Position numbers and translations under genes: made by a program | DNA from: Alishewanella jeotgali KCTC 22429 | GTDB taxonomy: Bacteria > Pseudomonadota > Gammaproteobacteria > Enterobacterales > Alteromonadaceae | Direction of reading: 5' to 3' | Length of the DNA stretch: 64,000 nt | Assembly: GCF_000245735.1 (NCBI RefSeq) | Contig: NZ_AHTH01000045.1 | Coordinates: 62,001-126,000, forward strand | Notes under the pieces: generated by a model | The model's input: only the letters and a program-made list of their open reading frames with translations | The model's database searches: none | Told to the model about the DNA's origin: nothing | Part shown: positions 61,246 through 64,000 of the stretch, piece by piece | How the letters are laid out: each line of letters opens with the position of its first letter | Numbering within the stretch: position 1 is the first letter of the stretch

Positions 61246-61302
61246 CCCGCGTCCGCCATATTCGTAAAGACCCGCTAAGGTGAAAACCTCAGCGGGTTTT
61301 TT
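61246..61302 (+). repeat. Duplicated tRNA-Arg 3' end and terminator (tRNA remnant)
   Basis: This second copy of 60918-60973 begins CCCGCGTCCGCCATATTCG and includes a full terminator (61271-61280 pairing with 61287-61296, then TTTTTT). The five bases before it (CAATC) still resemble the tRNA T-arm, but the rest of the tRNA is absent and replaced by the 72-bp repeat. Confidence 0.9.
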
Positions 61303-61350
61303 ATTTCCAACCAGATGATAAGCATTTGCAGCGTCTAGTTCAGAGCATCC

Positions 61351-61539
61351 GGCGGTAATCATTCCGTACAACTTTGACGGGACACGCTGTGAATACATCC
61401 CTGTACGGTTACAAACTTCATCCTGAAGTTTGCCCTGCGGGCCAGCTAAAGCTGTTCAAATTTGCTCCCGGCAAATTTCTGTCATTTTTCATCCCTGAAA
61501 AATACATTCCCTTACAAAGTGCACGGAATGCTTACCACC
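61351..61539. repeat. Palindromic element A with terminal inverted repeats and internal hairpins
   Basis: The ends, GGCGGTAATCATTCCGTACA on the left (61351-61376 in all) and its near-complement at 61515-61539, match at 22 of 26 positions as inverted repeats. The inside is a row of short hairpins: TACA-TCCC-TGTA (61394-61405), AAACTTCA-TCC-TGAAGTTT (61413-61431), GCCC-TGC-GGGC (61432-61442), CAGCT-AA-AGCTG (61443-61454), AAATTTGC-TCCCG-GCAAATTT (61458-61478), TTTTTCA-TCCC-TGAAAAA (61485-61502). No coding frame of note. The size and form resemble a MITE-like or REP-like element. Confidence 0.8.
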
Positions 61540-61621
61540 TCGTTCACTATCTTGCCACGAACAGTTTTTAGACGTTAGGTATGACATTCAGCGCGCATAG
61601 GTTGCGGTATTTGCCGAGCGA

Positions 61622-61740
61622 GGCGGTAAATGCATAGTACACTTTGGCCGGGGACGTCTTTCGCATGGATGCGAAAGGGGAGCCCCCAGGGATGGGTTCA
61701 CGGCGTGCCCCGGCAAAGTTGTACGGCGCATTTAGCCGCC
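61622..61740. repeat. Palindromic element B, related to element A
   Basis: The outer arms (61622-61653 and 61708-61740) are long imperfect inverted repeats. The right arm read in reverse complement (GTACAACTTTG...GGG.CACG) closely matches the left end of element A. Inside are CTTTCGCAT-GG-ATGCGAAAG (61658-61677) and CCCA-GGGA-TGGG (61685-61696). The remaining sequence up to pqiA (61741-61887) contains a possible -10 (TATAAA, 61853-61858) but no clear -35. Confidence 0.8.
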
Positions 61741-61887
61741 GTATGCTCGAATCCTTGATCTGCCAAACAGGAGCTTAATATTACTAAGGACGCTAAGATT
61801 AGCTTCAACACCACCACCTATTCCTCCCCCCTGCTGAAATATGCTATAAATGGCATACTTAGCGCGACTTTCTAGCCCGGAAACCCC

Positions 61888-63183
61888 GTGTCCTTCAGCC
61901 AGAGCCTGACCATCATCGATGATATCGACGCCGCCGCTGCTCCGGAGCAACAGGGCGAGTTGGTGCTTTGCCGGCATTGCGACCTGTTACAGTGGCTACC
62001 TCCGCTACAGGAAGGCGAACAAGCCCATTGCCAGCGCTGTGACCATCAGCTGGATGTACGGCAGGTACAACCGATATTAAGGCCAGTGCTGTATGCGGCG
62101 TCCGCGCTGTTTATGTTATTGCTGGCTAACCTGTTTCCCTTTATCAGTATGGGTGTGGCTGGTAATCGCAGTGAAATGCATTTCTTCGACACCTCAGCTG
62201 TGCTCTTTACCGAATACCATCAAAGTCTGGCCATTCTGGTGTGGTTATTTATTCAGGCCGTGCCGGCTTTCTGCATGGCGGCGGTGATCTATCTGAAGCT
62301 GGGCATGCTGTACCGGCTACCGGCACGGATCTGGGTGGCACGGGTACTCTTTATGCTTAAGCCCTGGAGTATGGTTGATATCTTTCTGATGGGGCTGCTG
62401 ATTAGCTTTGTCAAACTGGTCGCCAACGCAGATATTTCGCTTGGTTTAAGTTTTTGGGCATTCTGTATTTTTTGTTTACTGCACTTGCGGACCTTTCAGG
62501 TGATCGACCGTCATGAAATGTGGTCCCGCCTGGCCCTGGCACCTAAGGTGCCAGTGACGGCGGAGGCAGGCAAAACCGGCTTGTCACAACAGCTTAAGCT
62601 TTGCCCCTGTTGCACGGCGATAGTGCCGCTGGCACAACAGCATTGTCCGCGCTGCCATACCCGGGTTTATCCGCGGGTACCGGCCAGTTTACAGAAAACC
62701 CTGGCGCTACTGGTAACGGCCGCCGTTTTGTATATCCCTGCCAATTTGCTGCCCATTATGCGTACGGTGTCCTTTGGTAATGTCACCGACTCCACCATTA
62801 TCAGTGGCTTTTTATTAATGTGGCAGGATGGCGAGTATCCGGTGGCGCTGGTGATCCTGCTGGCCAGTGTGGTGGTGCCGATCGCCAAGATCCTGATCAT
62901 GTTCTGGCTCTGTTACCTGGTGCTGGCACCGGTGGCGGTGCGCAGTAAACTGACTACCCGCATTTATTTACTGGTGGATTGGGTCGGGCGTTGGTCAATG
63001 GTCGACGTGTTAGTGGTCGCCATACTGGCGGCTCTGGTGCGTTTTGGCTTGTTAATGAGTGTTTACCCGGGTGTCGGGGCCTTGGTTTTTGCTGCGGTGG
63101 TGATAATTACCATGCTGGCAGCGATCAGTTTTGATCCGCGTTTGCTGTGGGATCAGCCAGCGCGAACAGGAGAGCAGGTGTGA
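61888..63183 (+). CDS. pqiA: Intermembrane lipid-transport membrane protein PqiA
   Basis: This 431-residue inner-membrane protein of the PqiA/LetA family works with an MCE-domain partner in lipid transport between membranes. It has two repeated halves, each with a rubredoxin-like zinc ribbon (CRHCDLLQ...CQRCDHQL and CPCCTAIVP...CPRCHTRV) and four membrane helices. The start is GTG at 61888. The last 4 bp overlap the pqiB GTG (GTGTGA), supporting an operon and the choice of PqiA over LetA. Confidence 0.93.
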   Translation: MSFSQSLTIIDDIDAAAAPEQQGELVLCRHCDLLQWLPPLQEGEQAHCQRCDHQLDVRQVQPILRPVLYAASALFMLLLANLFPFISMGVAGNRSEMHFFDTSAVLFTEYHQSLAILVWLFIQAVPAFCMAAVIYLKLGMLYRLPARIWVARVLFMLKPWSMVDIFLMGLLISFVKLVANADISLGLSFWAFCIFCLLHLRTFQVIDRHEMWSRLALAPKVPVTAEAGKTGLSQQLKLCPCCTAIVPLAQQHCPRCHTRVYPRVPASLQKTLALLVTAAVLYIPANLLPIMRTVSFGNVTDSTIISGFLLMWQDGEYPVALVILLASVVVPIAKILIMFWLCYLVLAPVAVRSKLTTRIYLLVDWVGRWSMVDVLVVAILAALVRFGLLMSVYPGVGALVFAAVVIITMLAAISFDPRLLWDQPARTGEQV

Positions 63184-64000
63184 CAGAAACGCAAAATACG
63201 GCAAAAGTAAAACCGATCCGGCAGTGGTCGCCGATCTGGGTGGTGCCCATCGCCGCGGTGTTGATCGGACTGTGGATGCTTTATAACCATCAGCAGCAAC
63301 AGGGCGATATGTTGTTACTGATAGCTGAAGACGCTGAGGGCATCGTTGCCGGGAAAACCCAGATCAAAAACCGCAGTGTCGATGTCGGGCAGGTGGTATC
63401 GGTTGAGCTAAGTAAGGATCTGACTCAGGTCATGATCAAAGCCCGGATGAAACCTAATGTAACGCCACTATTGAATGAGGGCTCACAGTTCTGGGTGGTG
63501 AAGCCACAAATTGGCCGTGGCGGTATCACCGGCCTGAATACGCTATTGTCGGGTGCCTATATCGAGTTACAGCCCGGTGATTCTCCACGGGTGGTATTAA
63601 CCCATCCGTTATTAAATACGCCGCCGGTGGCACCGGCAGATGCGCCCGGGATCCGGGTGCAGCTGAAAACCGCCGATACCCGTGGGCTGGCGGTTGGCGA
63701 TCCGGTGTTATACCGTGGCTACGAGGTCGGTACTGTTGAGAGCAGCCTGTTTGATCTGGCAGAGCGCAGCACCCGCTATCAGCTGTATATCCGCCAGCCC
63801 TATGATGCGCTGGTCACTGAAAACGTGCGCTTTTGGTTAAGTAGCGGTATTGCGATTGATTTGTCCGCAGAAGGCCTGTCGGTCGATGTCGGCTCTGCGG
63901 CCACTATTTTAAGTGGCGGAGTCAGCTTTGACTTGATGGATGGCTGGCCAGCCGGAGCCGCTGCCGCCAATGGCAGTGAATTTCAGTTATTCCCGGATCG
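63180..64000 (+). CDS. pqiB: MCE-domain protein PqiB, 5' part
   Basis: This frame is open to the right window edge (about 273 codons). A single N-terminal membrane helix (WSPIWVVPIAAVLIGLWML) precedes two MCE domains; FWVVKPQIGRGGITGLNTLL and YIELQPGDSP are nearly the same as in E. coli PqiB (546 residues, three MCE domains). PqiB forms a hexameric periplasmic syringe bridging inner and outer membranes. The GTG start overlaps the pqiA stop. Confidence 0.95.
   Translation, partial: MTETQNTAKVKPIRQWSPIWVVPIAAVLIGLWMLYNHQQQQGDMLLLIAEDAEGIVAGKTQIKNRSVDVGQVVSVELSKDLTQVMIKARMKPNVTPLLNEGSQFWVVKPQIGRGGITGLNTLLSGAYIELQPGDSPRVVLTHPLLNTPPVAPADAPGIRVQLKTADTRGLAVGDPVLYRGYEVGTVESSLFDLAERSTRYQLYIRQPYDALVTENVRFWLSSGIAIDLSAEGLSVDVGSAATILSGGVSFDLMDGWPAGAAAANGSEFQLFPD

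Noticed and set aside
60947-61398. Overlapping minus-strand open frames of 89-126 codons
   Set aside because: They are translations of the tandem repeat (the same short peptide repeated in three frames), with no Shine-Dalgarno and no conserved features.
61010-61585. Integron attC sites
   Set aside because: GTTAGGT occurs twice (near 61016 and 61574), resembling an attC core, but no matching complementary core is placed at the other end, and no cassette genes or intI are present.

Overview
This window is a chromosomal segment of a gammaproteobacterium of the Alteromonadales type. The gene order (rpoE-rseABC-lepA-lepB-rnc-era-recO-pdxJ-acpS; relA-mazG-pyrG-eno; ftsB-ispDF-truD-surE-pcm-nlpD-rpoS; mutS/pncC-recA-recX-alaS-csrA-tRNA), the roughly 50% GC housekeeping sequence and the protein flavour suggest the Rheinheimera / Alishewanella / Arsukibacterium group. 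That placement is inference from gene content and was not searched. Almost all of the window is dense core genome.

Layout. 1-7.8 kb: the 3' part of inosine/guanosine kinase, ribosome rescue factor arfB, RNA helicase dbpA, an M23 envelope peptidase, slyD, ygfZ, sdhE-ygfX and nadB. 8.0-16.9 kb: a long co-directional run beginning with the sigma-E regulon core (rpoE, rseA, rseB, rseC), followed by translation, secretion, RNA-processing and cofactor genes up to acpS. 16.9-27.3 kb: barA (reverse), rlmD, relA, mazG, pyrG and eno. 27.4-29.9 kb: a small accessory patch with two unrecognised proteins, a Tat-exported DUF1569 protein, a degraded reading frame and a guanidine exporter gene (gdx/sugE) preceded by a clear guanidine-II riboswitch. 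29.9-36.7 kb: ftsB, ispD, ispF, truD, surE, pcm, a DUF368 membrane protein, nlpD and rpoS.

36.7-44.5 kb is the one large accessory island. It is an AT-rich block holding a 2251-residue secreted SpvB / FG-GAP / YD-repeat / RHS-core protein followed 3 bp later by a small lipoprotein (candidate partner or immunity protein). The block lies between rpoS and mutS, the interval that is also hypervariable in enteric bacteria, and is bracketed by an imperfect 43-bp direct repeat. 44.5-51.2 kb: an M19 dipeptidase, a BenE-family transporter, mutS, pncC and recA with a perfect SOS box. 51.3-57.5 kb: a heptamer repeat tract, a MetJ operator, metA, and a cobalamin methionine synthase split cleanly into two overlapping genes, then a membrane protein and recX. 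57.5-60.9 kb: alaS, csrA, tRNA-Ser and two identical tRNA-Arg genes.

60.9-61.9 kb is gene-free but highly structured. It carries a duplicated tRNA-Arg 3' end with its terminator, 72-bp tandem repeats, and two palindromic elements with related terminal inverted repeats. Several of the hairpins share a loop core (CATCC/CATCCCTG on one strand) while their stems differ completely. This loop-constant, stem-variable array is the least explained feature of the window. The window closes with pqiA and the 5' part of pqiB.
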